A DNA stretch of 30,797 bases, taken from contig CALZJV010000014.1 in NCBI GenBank assembly GCA_945787595.1, forward strand, positions 1-30,797, read 5' to 3'. Of the stretch, positions 6,742 through 15,087 are shown one piece after another. The notes under the pieces were generated by a model. That model was not told the DNA's origin and did not search any database. It was given only the letters and a program-made list of their open reading frames with translations. A program made the translations under genes and the position numbers. The stretch's first letter is position 1. Every line of letters starts with the position of its first letter. This DNA comes from an uncultured Desulfobacterales bacterium. GTDB taxonomy: Bacteria > Desulfobacterota > Desulfobacteria > Desulfobacterales > JAFDCJ01.

Positions 6742-7509
6742 CTAAAAAAGATACTGGTGACCCTGGGGCAAATTATGGCCTATGCCGTGCGGCACGGATA
6801 TATCGATTACAACCCTGTAAGGGATGCGGAAAGACCAAGAGGTAACGGTGAAACAAAGGAAGACAAAATCAGGGTTTTAACACCTTTTGAAATCAACTCT
6901 TATTTGGATGCTGAAAAGGATATGAAATATGGAACTCTTTTCAGGCTGTCAATTTTCAGCGGAGCAAGGCAAGGGGAACTTTTAGGATTGAAGTGGTCGG
7001 ATGTTGATTGGGAAAATAGCCAGATTCATATCCAACGAACTTTCAATAATCAGAGATGGTACATCGCCAAAACGGAAGCTTCAAACCGGAAAATAGATTT
7101 GGGACCTGCCATGATGAAGGAACTCAATCACTGGAAACTGGCTTGCCTTCCAAATGATCTTGATTTGATTTTTCCCAATGAGGCAGGGCAACCGATAAAT
7201 CACAACAACCTGGTAAATCGTTATTTTGAACCGGCATTAAAAAAGGCGGGATTACCAAAAGTCAGATTTCATGACCTCTGGCATACATTTGCAAGCCTTT
7301 TAATCGAACAAGGCGAAAACATAAAATACATCCAAACCCAGTTAGGCCATTCAAGTCCAACCGTGACTTGGAATGTTTATGCACACCTGATGAAATCCAC
7401 AAATCAAGAGGCGCCTTCCAAGCTTGAAAATACCATTTTTAAAACAAATGGTAGCAAAACGGTAGCAAAAAATAAAAAAGAGGTTACAGCCAAACCCGTA
7501 ACCTCTTGA
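6742..7509 (+). pseudogene. Tyrosine recombinase (phage-type integrase), 5'-truncated and catalytically damaged
   Basis: The recognisable protein starts at about KKILVTLGQIMAYAVRHGY (from 6745), which is the end of the SAM-like DNA-binding domain; the N-terminal arm-binding domain and most of the core-binding domain are missing. Counting from the GTG at 6757, the catalytic domain has Arg71 (SGARQGELLGL), Lys105 (beta-hairpin), His172, His198 (LGHSS) and nucleophile Tyr208 (NVYAHL). The second catalytic Arg of the HxxR motif is Trp175 (HDLWHTF, codon TGG at 7279-7281), one C-to-T change from CGG. Loss of this Arg normally abolishes activity. The 3' end overlaps a tRNA terminator and abuts a tRNA-Val half, which is the expected setting of an integrase that used this tRNA as target. 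Confidence 0.85.
7470..7507 (-). terminator. Rho-independent terminator of the tRNA-Val locus, inside the integrase 3' end
   Basis: On the minus strand AAGAGGTTAC (7507-7498) pairs perfectly over ten bases with GTAACCTCTT (7487-7478) around a ten-base loop and is followed by TTTTATTTTT. It lies just beyond the CCA end of the tRNA half on the same strand and so would end tRNA transcription. The last codons and stop of the integrase are built from the same DNA. Confidence 0.8.
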
Positions 7510-7515
7510 TATAAT

Positions 7516-7565
7516 TGGTAGGCGGTACTGGATTTGAACCAGTGACTTCTACCGTGTGAAGGTAG
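7516..7565 (-). tRNA. tRNA-Val(CAC) 3' half, attachment-site remnant
   Basis: On the minus strand: anticodon stem CTACC/GGTAG with loop TTCACAC (anticodon CAC, Val), variable loop AAGTC, T-arm ACTGG-TTCAAAT-CCAGT, acceptor strand ACCGCCT, discriminator A and encoded CCA (7518-7516). The D-arm and 5' acceptor strand (expected AGGCGGT) are absent: the sequence upstream of the anticodon stem (7566 and beyond) does not fold as tRNA. It is therefore a pseudo-tRNA, the kind of 3' fragment kept as a recombination core by tRNA-targeting tyrosine recombinases. No second copy of this core occurs in the window. Confidence 0.85.
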
Positions 7566-8174
7566 CATTTAAATCAAGATCTTTTTTCAGAACCGGTTAA
7601 GAAAACGTAACCGTTGAAGGGTTCAGAGGTTCAGGCCTGCCCTGGCCTCCGGCTCGTAGCCTACGCCTCGGAGAGCGCGACGGGATTTGGCTATGCAACT
7701 GCTTTCACAATTCATGGACTTAGCCTTCCATTACCAAATCTAGACATGTCAGGTCTGGGCCAGGGGTACAAAGGTTATTGATTAACCGAAAATTGGAACT
7801 TAAAAAATCTATGGTCTGATAGAAAGGGTCAATATAATTTGTAACTTCGGCAGAAAGGGCCAAGTTCGGAATGCGCATAATCCTGGAGCAGCTTTACCCT
7901 ATAATAAAAGACTCTGACAGGGCGCACTGCCGCTCGTGTTTCCATTAAGTCCTTACTGCTACTATGGAATTTCTCAAAAGGAACCCTATTATATAAGCCT
8001 TACCAACGAGCAAGGTTGACGAAAAAAATGTTAACCCTGAACGGTGAACCCTGAACCTGTGAACGTCTAAACTATGATCGAAAGCTCGATTTCAGGCCGA
8101 ATTGATTAATTATGCAACACCAGCGTGTGTGCTGCGCCTTGCCTTTGAATAAGATCTGAAGTTATACTCCGGCT
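7566..8174. other. Gene-free stretch with dispersed repeats
   Basis: About 600 bases with no supported gene. Bases 7639-7679 carry a palindromic repeat (separate entry). Bases 8033-8056 contain AACCCTGAAC twice at a 14-base interval, a run type found in other gaps of this window. I found no tRNA 5' half, integrase arm sites or convincing promoter. Confidence 0.5.
7639..7679 (-). repeat. 41-bp palindromic repeat, family 3, copy 1
   Basis: The reverse complement matches 18942-18982 at 39 of 41 bases, and weaker similarity continues for about 20 bases to one side (to about 7617). The core can fold as a hairpin with CTCCG/CGGAG and CGTA/TACG pairs. A further 15-base piece (TACGAGCCGGAGGCC) occurs at 24669-24683. 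It is REP-like and non-coding. Confidence 0.75.
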
Positions 8175-8918
8175 CTATACATTCCCATCCGGATTTTCCG
8201 GCGGTCCCTCCGTCGGGTGTTCTCCGCCAACCCCACGCAAGGTGTCCCTGGGAACGTCGGTCTCCGAAGATTGAATCGGATCTGCCTGGATCTGTTGGGC
8301 GTCTTCACCGATTGGTTCCGCGTCTTCGGCGTTCTCCGGTTCATCTTCAAATTCTTCGGTCGAATCTACGATAACTGCCTGATCACCTTGGTTGGTGGCC
8401 GCGGCGAGTTCTTCGATTTCTTTGGGGGTCGGGAGATCTCTAAGATTTTTCAGATCGAAGATTTCCAAAAACCGCTTGGTTGTGGCATAGATCAGGGGTC
8501 GACCGGCAATTTCTTTGCGGCCCAGAACCCGGACCAGTTTGCGCTCCAGCAGCATGCGGATCACACCGCCGCAGTCTACACCCCGCAAATGTTCGATGTC
8601 GCTGCGGATGATGGGCTGTTTGTAGGCGATAATGACCAGGGTTTCGAGGGCCGGCTTGCTGAGGCGCAACGGTTTCGGCTGAATGAGCTTTTTGATCCAA
8701 TCCGTGTATTGAGGGCGGGTGCGGATCTGATAGCCACCTGCGACCTCGTCCAGGTAAAACCCCCCACCCCGCGCTTCATATTCCGCGGATAGGTTGGCCA
8801 TGGCCTCACGGATTTCTGCAGATTCAGCCTGGGTGAGAATTTTTTTTAGGCGGTCAACCGTCAGCGGTTCATCGGCCACAAATAAGAGGCTTTCGATGAT
8901 GTATTTGATATCTTCCAT
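8175..8918 (-). CDS. scpB: Segregation and condensation protein B
   Basis: 247 residues. ScpB bridges the SMC-ScpA complex that compacts and separates sister chromosomes. Residues 1-160 hold the two winged-helix domains: N-terminal IKYIIESLLFVADEPLT, the hallmark TLVIIAYKQPIIRSDIEHLRGVDC (about 93-116), and GRKEIAGRPLIYATTKRFLEIF (133-154). The tail from about 175 to 247 is acidic and rich in Gln, Pro and Thr, and is probably disordered; it is longer than in many ScpB proteins of about 190-200 residues. It is the third gene of a trpS-scpA-scpB run, 84 bases after scpA. The ribosome site is weak. Confidence 0.95.
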   Translation of the reverse strand: MEDIKYIIESLLFVADEPLTVDRLKKILTQAESAEIREAMANLSAEYEARGGGFYLDEVAGGYQIRTRPQYTDWIKKLIQPKPLRLSKPALETLVIIAYKQPIIRSDIEHLRGVDCGGVIRMLLERKLVRVLGRKEIAGRPLIYATTKRFLEIFDLKNLRDLPTPKEIEELAAATNQGDQAVIVDSTEEFEDEPENAEDAEPIGEDAQQIQADPIQSSETDVPRDTLRGVGGEHPTEGPPENPDGNV

Positions 8919-8924
8919 TAAGAG

Positions 8925-8965
8925 AAATGCCTAAAATGAGCTAAAATGACCAAAATGCCTAAAAT
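8925..8965. repeat. Short direct repeats between scpA and scpB
   Basis: AAATGCCTAAAAT occurs at 8925-8937 and again at 8953-8965, with the related CTAAAATGA between them, so four (C)TAAAAT/AAAATG units fill the spacer just upstream of the scpB start. It is probably replication slippage; a regulatory role is not shown. Confidence 0.6.
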
Positions 8966-9002
8966 TGAGGATGTTAATCATTTTTAGTAAATTGTGGAAT
9001 TC

Positions 9003-9716
9003 CTAAATATATATAATTCGAATGATTCCGGTCTTCACATTTTGGATAATTCGAATCAGCGTCAACTTTACCATTTCCAAAATGGCCAGGAAAGTGATGA
9101 TAACCTCATGTTTGTCGGGATTATCGGAAAACAACTCCAAGAACGTAATAGACGCTTTGGCCTCAAGAATTTCAATGATTTGGGAAATTTTATCCTTCAC
9201 CGAAATTTCATCGGCGGTCAGTTCGACGCGATGACCGTCGGGAATCCTTTCAAGTATTTTCTGAAAGGCATCAATCAGTTCAAATAAACCAACTTTAATG
9301 AACTCATCATCCGAATTTGTCGAAAACTCTTTATGGCTTGGATTTCTGATAAATGTTTTTTCGCCCAGCAGATTTCGCTCTATCAGCTGGTCGGCAGCCG
9401 ACTTCATTTGCAGGTATTCCAGCAAGGGCCGGGTGATCTCTTGGATGGGATCCTCTTCTCCCTCTTGGCCGTCATGGGTGGGCAGCAGCATCCTTGATTT
9501 TATCTGGGTAAGGGTGGAGGCCATCAGTAGAAAATCACCGGCATAATCTATGTTCATGGCCTTCATAAAACCGAGGTACTGAAGATACTGATCGGTTATC
9601 AGGGCGATTGGTATATCATAGATATCCAAATCATTTTTCCTGATCAAATGAATCAGCAGGTCCATGGGACCTTCGAAAATTTCCTCCAGCCGGACTTGGT
9701 AGGGTTTTTCCATCAT
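9003..9716 (-). CDS. scpA: Segregation and condensation protein A (kleisin)
   Basis: 237 residues, the kleisin subunit that closes the SMC ring. The N-terminal SMC-neck-binding part is clear: VRLEEIFEGPMDLLIHLIRKNDLDIYDIPIALITDQYL, then GDFLLMASTLTQIKSRMLLP. A charged middle part (about 80-150) and a C-terminal winged helix, SFLELFSD-like (ITFLELFSDN), AILEMVKL, complete the family length. The first ATG overlaps the trpS stop as ATGA, a sign of coupled translation. The gene order trpS-scpA-scpB suggests one transcript. The last residues (RIIQNVKTGIIRIIYI) extend slightly past the usual end. Confidence 0.95.
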   Translation of the reverse strand: MMEKPYQVRLEEIFEGPMDLLIHLIRKNDLDIYDIPIALITDQYLQYLGFMKAMNIDYAGDFLLMASTLTQIKSRMLLPTHDGQEGEEDPIQEITRPLLEYLQMKSAADQLIERNLLGEKTFIRNPSHKEFSTNSDDEFIKVGLFELIDAFQKILERIPDGHRVELTADEISVKDKISQIIEILEAKASITFLELFSDNPDKHEVIITFLAILEMVKLTLIRIIQNVKTGIIRIIYI

Positions 9717-10699
9717 ATTTTTATCGCCGCTCGAACATCCTCCATGGTCCTTTGGGCTGCCTGACGGGCCCTGTTGCTGCCCTCGGTCATGATGTCATCC
9801 ACCAGATCGGGCTGGGACTCATAATAGGCGCGCTTTTCCCGAATGGGTTCAAGGGCGGCGATGAGACCCTGGGCCATTTTTTGTTTGCACTCGACGCATC
9901 CGATTCCGGCCGTGCGGCACTGTTCGTCGATTTCTTTCACCATTTGCGGATCCGTGTAGAGTTTGTGGAAATCGAAAACGTTGCAAACATCGGGGTTACC
10001 GGGATCACTGCGCCTCATGCGCTGGGGATCGGTAATCATGCGGGATACTTTCGCACTTATATCTTTTGGGCTGTCTGATAAAAAGATGGCATTGTTATAA
10101 CTTTTGCTCATTTTACGACGATCAATACCCAATATCTTAGGCGTTTCAGTTAAAATGGTTGCCGGTTCCGGAAACACGTTGCCATAAAAATGGTTAAAGC
10201 GCCGCGCGATTTCGCGGGTGATTTCCACATGGGGGGCCTGATCCACGCCCACGGGGACGCCATAAGGCTTATATATGATAATATCAGCAGCCTGCAGTAC
10301 CGGATAGCCCAGGAAACCAAAGGTGGACAAATCCTTGTTTGTCATTTCGCCGATTTGTTCCTTATAGGTCGGGTTGCGCTCCAGCCAGGGTACCGGGGTG
10401 ATCATGGTCAGCAGTAAAAAAAGCTCTGCATGTTCCTTGACCTGGGACTGGACGAACAGCGTGCTCTTTTCCGGTGTAAGCCCGGTGCTGAGCCAGTCTA
10501 TCATTATCTCTTTTCTATTTTTTATAATAGGTTCCGTATTGTCGTAATCGCTTGTCAATGCATGCCAATCGGCAATGAAGAAAAAGCATTCATAGTCGTC
10601 CTGCATCTTGACCCAGTTCGCTAGGGCGCCCAGCAGATTACCCAGGTGAAGAGGTCCGGTTGGTCGCATCCCACTTAAAATTCGTTTTTTTTCACTCAT
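9713..10699 (-). CDS. trpS: Tryptophan--tRNA ligase
   Basis: 328 residues, the normal length for bacterial TrpRS. This class I synthetase charges tRNA-Trp. The N-terminal GMRPTGPLHLGNLLGAL holds the HIGH-like motif (HLGN), with ADWHAL next; the Trp-pocket region includes YPVLQAADI and VGVDQAPHVEITREIARRFN; the KMSKS loop is DRRKMSKSYNN. The C-terminal part contains CRTAGIGCVECK, with several Cys typical of this branch. It is followed without a gap by scpA. The upstream gap (10700-10853) should hold the promoter; nothing suggesting a Trp attenuator or T-box is visible there. Confidence 0.97.
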   Translation of the reverse strand: MSEKKRILSGMRPTGPLHLGNLLGALANWVKMQDDYECFFFIADWHALTSDYDNTEPIIKNRKEIMIDWLSTGLTPEKSTLFVQSQVKEHAELFLLLTMITPVPWLERNPTYKEQIGEMTNKDLSTFGFLGYPVLQAADIIIYKPYGVPVGVDQAPHVEITREIARRFNHFYGNVFPEPATILTETPKILGIDRRKMSKSYNNAIFLSDSPKDISAKVSRMITDPQRMRRSDPGNPDVCNVFDFHKLYTDPQMVKEIDEQCRTAGIGCVECKQKMAQGLIAALEPIREKRAYYESQPDLVDDIMTEGSNRARQAAQRTMEDVRAAIKI

Positions 10700-10853
10700 G
10701 AAATTATGTCCATCCTTCCAGCATTGGGTGAATTTTCCAGTAAACCGGTTGAACCCTACTACCCGGAGACCGGCGGACCGAAAAAAAGACTCTCTATACC
10801 AAATCCATCATCACTTGGAAACCAAAATCACGGCCAAATGGACAAAAGCTGTT

Positions 10854-13550
10854 TCAAAGGGTTTCAACATAATGGCGAGCAAATTCAGTTTCATCCTTTT
10901 TGGTTTTGAGCTTTCCATCCAATTTGGCATCCAGAACAGCCGCCAGGATTTGCCGATAAATCGGACCGGGCTTTAACTTCATTTTTTTCAGATCCCTGCC
11001 TTTTAATGATATAGCGGTGCGCCGCAGGTCGGTGAAAAAATGGGATATGGATTTTTTGATTGCCTTTTGTTTGGCGGTCGTCATCATGTAAAGAATCAAC
11101 TCGATTCTGAAACCGCTAAGCTTACGGTAAAGACGGCTGTCGGATACCGGTAGATTTCTTTCGAGCCAGGTTCCACATCTGTCTGCCTCGAAGCGCTCAT
11201 AACAAAAAATTTTGACATATTCAGGGGCCAGCTCAAAACGGCGGCAGATTTCTTTCGAGCGATTGGCGTTGCATTGATTGATGAGGATCAGAAAAAAAAC
11301 GATCCATTTTTTATAGGATTCTTCCAAAAAAAGCAAATCGTGCCAGGACAGGACCTCTTTGACCGAATTGAGCAGTGAAATGATATTATTGTCTAAGGTT
11401 ATGGAGGGGTGGATCACTTTAAGAAGATTAAAATCATTGAGTCGCATGATGGCGGACACTGGATTTTTTTCTTCCATGATAAGTCTCAATTCCGTAAATA
11501 CCCGTTTGCCGCTCAGTCCTCTGAAAAAATCCATGGTGACGGCGTTGGAAATCAAACCGGCGGTTAATTTGCCAATGGTGAATTCAAACCGCTGTTCAAA
11601 GCGTATGGCGCGGAATACCCTGGTGGGATCCTCCACAAAACTCAAGTTGTGCAAAATTCGTATAATTTTTTCTTTGATATCTTTACGGGCGGTAAAAAAA
11701 TCGATTAACATGCCGAATTTGTCCGAATTCAATTGAATTGCCAGGGTGTTGATGGTGAAATCTCTGCGATACAGATCGAGTTTGATCGAACTCATTTCCA
11801 CCACCGGCAGGGCCGCCGGAAACTTGTAGTATTCCATTCTGGCTGAGGCCACATCAATTTTAAATCCATCCGGGAAGATAATGACGGCGGTACCGAATTT
11901 TTCATGGCTATGAATCCTGGCGCCCACTAATTTTGCATATTTTCTGGCAAAGGCAATTCCCTCTCCTTCGATGACGATATCAAGGTCCTCATTTTTGCGG
12001 TATAAAAACAGGTCCCTGACAAATCCGCCAACGACAAATGCCTCACATCCGATGTCATCCGCTACCTCGCCGAGTTGCTGCAATCTTTTAATCAGGTCCC
12101 CGGAAAGGCGCTCCTTCATAAACCGGACGACATTGCGGGTTCGGGCATGGGCTGATCCTATCAAGGGATCGGGTGACATTTCCGATTTCGGTTCAGACTG
12201 TCCCACCAGGATGTTTAAAAGGTCGGTGCGGGTTATGACACCGATGATGGTGGTGTCTTGCATTACCGGTAAAATACGCTGTTTGTTATCGATGATTTTT
12301 TCCTGTATCTCCAGAAGATCGGCCTCCGGTCCCACGATGCCCACCTCCGTCGTCATGTAATCCCTGACCGGAACCTGATCCAGCTTGTGGTAAAGTGCTT
12401 TCTCGATTACCTGGCGTGTGATGTAGCCCCTGAACTCCTCGGTGGCGTTCACCTTTTCCGTGACTAGCAGGGCATTTAGATTATAGCGCCTGATAATGTT
12501 CTGTGCTTTTTTACAGGTAACATCGACACTGATGGTGATGGCCGGCGAGGACATCAAATCCTTTGCCTGGCGGCGGGCTTTGATTTTCTCATAGAGAATT
12601 TGAATCAGCCTTGTTTCAGTTTGGGCCAGCGTTTCCCCTTTAATTGATGCTGCAGCGGCATAGGGATGTCCACCGCCGCCGATGTCTGCCAGAATGGCAG
12701 CCACGTCCACTTCGTTAATCCTGCTGCGTGCCACGACGTAAATTTTATTTTCCATTCGTCCAATGGCAAATATGGCATCGATATTTTCCATTTTGACCAT
12801 TTTTTGAACAAGAAAGGCAAAGTCCGGCATGTATTTTTCCAATGTTACGCAGGTGACGACAATTTCGATTCCATTTATGTGATAACGGGTGACGGCTTGA
12901 ATCATATCATTCAGGAGCACAACTTGCTCCGGGCTCAGTTCCCTGGCAATTAAATCTGAAACAACGTTTAAATTGGCCCCCTTGGATAAAAGAAACGCAG
13001 CGGCCAAAAAATCTCTTTCGGTGGTGGACGGAAAGGTAAATGAACCGGTGTCCTCATAAAGTCCCAGACACATAATGGTGGCTTCATCCGGTGAAATTCG
13101 AACCTTTTTTTCTTTGATGATTTCCGTTAGAATCGTTACATTTGCTCCGGTTTTCCCATGAACTTCCAGGCTGCCCTTGACATCGTTGCCCGTGGGAGGA
13201 TGATGATCATAGATATGGATTTCGATATCGGATCTTTCCAGAAGTTCAATGAGTCTTCCAATGCGGCCGCGTTGCCGGGTATCCACCAGAATCAGCTGCT
13301 TTACCTTGGAAAAATCAATATTGCTGATGTCTACCATATTGAATAGGTATGCCATCGAATTGATGAAAAAATTTTTCAGATTCTTTTCCTGGGAACCGGG
13401 AAATATTACCAGCGCATCGGGATACAGCTTTTGAGCGGCCAGCATTGAAGCAAGGGCATCAAAATCCGCATTCACATGGGTTGTGATGACTGCCAACTCT
13501 TTATTATTATTATCTTTTTTTGATTTAACCACAGCTGGATCCTGCCCCAC
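10854..13550 (-). CDS. DHH phosphoesterase-CBS-tRNA nucleotidyltransferase fusion (A-adding type)
   Basis: 898 residues. Domains in order: DHH phosphoesterase (THVNADFDALAS at 24-35, VDTRQRG at 89-95, YDHHPP at 114-119); DHHA1 (GGGGHPYAAA, 291-300); two CBS domains (about 330-385 and 395-450); poly(A)-polymerase/CCA-enzyme head with VVGGFVRD (506-513), catalytic Asp522 and Asp524 in EDLDIVIEG, RRDFTIN (595-601) and EDPTRVFRAIRFEQRF (640-655); and a helical body and tail. Multi-domain enzymes of this make-up are known in Geobacter, Aquifex and relatives, where they add the terminal A of tRNA CCA while a partner adds CC. A-adding specificity here is inferred, since the class II head motifs do not separate A- from CC- or CCA-adding. 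The start is GTG at 13550; a GTG six codons later has a better spaced AGGA. Confidence 0.9.
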   Translation of the reverse strand: MGQDPAVVKSKKDNNNKELAVITTHVNADFDALASMLAAQKLYPDALVIFPGSQEKNLKNFFINSMAYLFNMVDISNIDFSKVKQLILVDTRQRGRIGRLIELLERSDIEIHIYDHHPPTGNDVKGSLEVHGKTGANVTILTEIIKEKKVRISPDEATIMCLGLYEDTGSFTFPSTTERDFLAAAFLLSKGANLNVVSDLIARELSPEQVVLLNDMIQAVTRYHINGIEIVVTCVTLEKYMPDFAFLVQKMVKMENIDAIFAIGRMENKIYVVARSRINEVDVAAILADIGGGGHPYAAAASIKGETLAQTETRLIQILYEKIKARRQAKDLMSSPAITISVDVTCKKAQNIIRRYNLNALLVTEKVNATEEFRGYITRQVIEKALYHKLDQVPVRDYMTTEVGIVGPEADLLEIQEKIIDNKQRILPVMQDTTIIGVITRTDLLNILVGQSEPKSEMSPDPLIGSAHARTRNVVRFMKERLSGDLIKRLQQLGEVADDIGCEAFVVGGFVRDLFLYRKNEDLDIVIEGEGIAFARKYAKLVGARIHSHEKFGTAVIIFPDGFKIDVASARMEYYKFPAALPVVEMSSIKLDLYRRDFTINTLAIQLNSDKFGMLIDFFTARKDIKEKIIRILHNLSFVEDPTRVFRAIRFEQRFEFTIGKLTAGLISNAVTMDFFRGLSGKRVFTELRLIMEEKNPVSAIMRLNDFNLLKVIHPSITLDNNIISLLNSVKEVLSWHDLLFLEESYKKWIVFFLILINQCNANRSKEICRRFELAPEYVKIFCYERFEADRCGTWLERNLPVSDSRLYRKLSGFRIELILYMMTTAKQKAIKKSISHFFTDLRRTAISLKGRDLKKMKLKPGPIYRQILAAVLDAKLDGKLKTKKDETEFARHYVETL

Positions 13551-13881
13551 CTGGAATATTCACGCTCCTCGGGCGTTTCATGCAGACATTGTCAAATAGT
13601 TGAATTCTTTCCGCATTGTTCCACTATCGTGTCAGGCTACCATAATTAAAAAGGTATTGCCAATAGCATAATGCCGATTTGGCGAAGAATTCAGAAAGGG
13701 CATATCTTTTCAAGAGATTTTGATAAAAATTTAAGGTTTTGGTCCCGATGGCCGATAAACACTCTGAAAATTATACCATCAATAAATGAGAAGTTTTAAG
13801 CAGGATGGCAGCGGTAATTAAAAAAGAGCGATCGAACGTCGGTCGATATTTTCTATACCAAATCATCAGGGAGGATTGACA
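13551..13881. other. Divergent intergenic region
   Basis: This region of 331 bases separates the minus-strand fusion gene from pilC. It must hold both promoters, but I see no box pair good enough to name. GAGGAG at 13565-13570 may serve the minus-strand gene and GGGAGGA at 13869-13875 serves pilC. No gene is seen. Confidence 0.4.
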
Positions 13882-15087
13882 ATGCCTGTTTATCAGTGGG
13901 TGGGCAAAAATAGAAACAATGAGGTTCAGAAAGGCGAACTTGAAGCTGCCAGCGAAGAAGCTGTAAAGGCGCAACTGACGCGCCAGCGGATTGTGCCGAC
14001 CAAAGTCAAGAAAAAACCGAAAGACCTATTTGAAAACGTCGGCTTTCTTCAGCCTAAAGTTAAAAATCGGGATGTGATACTTTTTGCCAGGCAATTTTCG
14101 ACCATGATCGATGCCGGACTTCCCATCATTCAATGTCTCGATATTCTTTACAGCCAACAAGCCAATGCCACCTTTAAAAAGATGCTTAAAGAAATTAAAG
14201 AGTCCGTCGAAGGCGGTGCAACCCTGGCCGAAGCCTTAAAGAAATTTCCCAAGCAATTCGATAGTCTTTTCGTGAATATGATTGCCGCCGGCGAAGCCGG
14301 TGGTATCCTCGACGCAATTTTGAGACGGCTTGCCGCCTATATGGAGAAAGCAGCCAAGCTTAAATCCCAGGTGAAAGGGGCTATGACCTATCCCATCGTT
14401 ACGCTTATTATTGCGGTGTTGGTTTTAGCCGTAATTCTGGTTTTTGTGATTCCTGTTTTCGAGGAGATGTTCGCCGACTTCGGCGGCGAGCTTCCGGCTC
14501 CGACCCAGATTGTTGTGGCGATGAGCGATATGGTAAAAAGCAAAATTGTCTATATTATTATCGGACTCATTCTTTTTGTTATTGCCTTTAAAAAAACTTA
14601 CGGCACTGAAAAAGGCCGAGAGGTCGTAGACAAATTGCTTTTAAAAATTCCCGTATTCGGGGATTTGTTGCGCAAAGTGGCTGTCTCCAAGTTTACCCGT
14701 ACCATGGGGACCATGCTGACCAGTGGTGTTGCTATTTTGGAAGCACTCGATATCGTTGCTAAAACCGCAGGTAATAAAACTGTTGAAAAGGCCATCTACA
14801 GGGTTCGTAAGGGCATCTCCGAAGGCCGCACCATGGCGGATCCGCTAGCGGCAAGCGGGGTGTTCCCCTCGATGGTCTGTCAGATGATCGGCGTGGGCGA
14901 ATCTACCGGGGCACTGGATGCCATGCTGGGGAAAATTGCCGATTTCTATGATGAAGAAGTTGACCAAGCCGTTGAGAACCTGACCGCATTGATCGAACCG
15001 TTTATGCTGGTATTTTTGGGTGTGACCATCGGTGGTCTGGTTGTTGCCATGTATCTTCCAATTTTTAAAATGGCCGGGGCCATGTAA
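13882..15087 (+). CDS. pilC: Type IV pilus inner-membrane platform protein PilC
   Basis: 401 residues from the ATG at 13882, six bases after a strong GGGAGGA; a TTG two codons upstream would overlap that site and is rejected. PilC is the polytopic platform that couples the PilB/PilT motors to the growing pilus. The N-terminal cytoplasmic part begins MPVYQWVGKNRNNEVQKGELEA. Two T2SSF domains follow (about 65-190 and 268-392), each with its repeat landmark: MIDAGLPIIQCLDIL plus NMIAAGEAGG, and MLTSGVAILEALDIV plus MIGVGESTGAL. Membrane segments are at about 171-196, 221-237 and 370-396. No other pilus gene is in the window except the kinase downstream. T2SS GspF is an alternative name by homology, but the neighbour favours PilC. 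Confidence 0.9.
   Translation: MPVYQWVGKNRNNEVQKGELEAASEEAVKAQLTRQRIVPTKVKKKPKDLFENVGFLQPKVKNRDVILFARQFSTMIDAGLPIIQCLDILYSQQANATFKKMLKEIKESVEGGATLAEALKKFPKQFDSLFVNMIAAGEAGGILDAILRRLAAYMEKAAKLKSQVKGAMTYPIVTLIIAVLVLAVILVFVIPVFEEMFADFGGELPAPTQIVVAMSDMVKSKIVYIIIGLILFVIAFKKTYGTEKGREVVDKLLLKIPVFGDLLRKVAVSKFTRTMGTMLTSGVAILEALDIVAKTAGNKTVEKAIYRVRKGISEGRTMADPLAASGVFPSMVCQMIGVGESTGALDAMLGKIADFYDEEVDQAVENLTALIEPFMLVFLGVTIGGLVVAMYLPIFKMAGAM

Noticed and set aside
8217..8792. 191-residue plus-strand ORF across scpB
   Set aside because: It lies wholly opposite the well-supported scpB gene and reads as a shadow frame.
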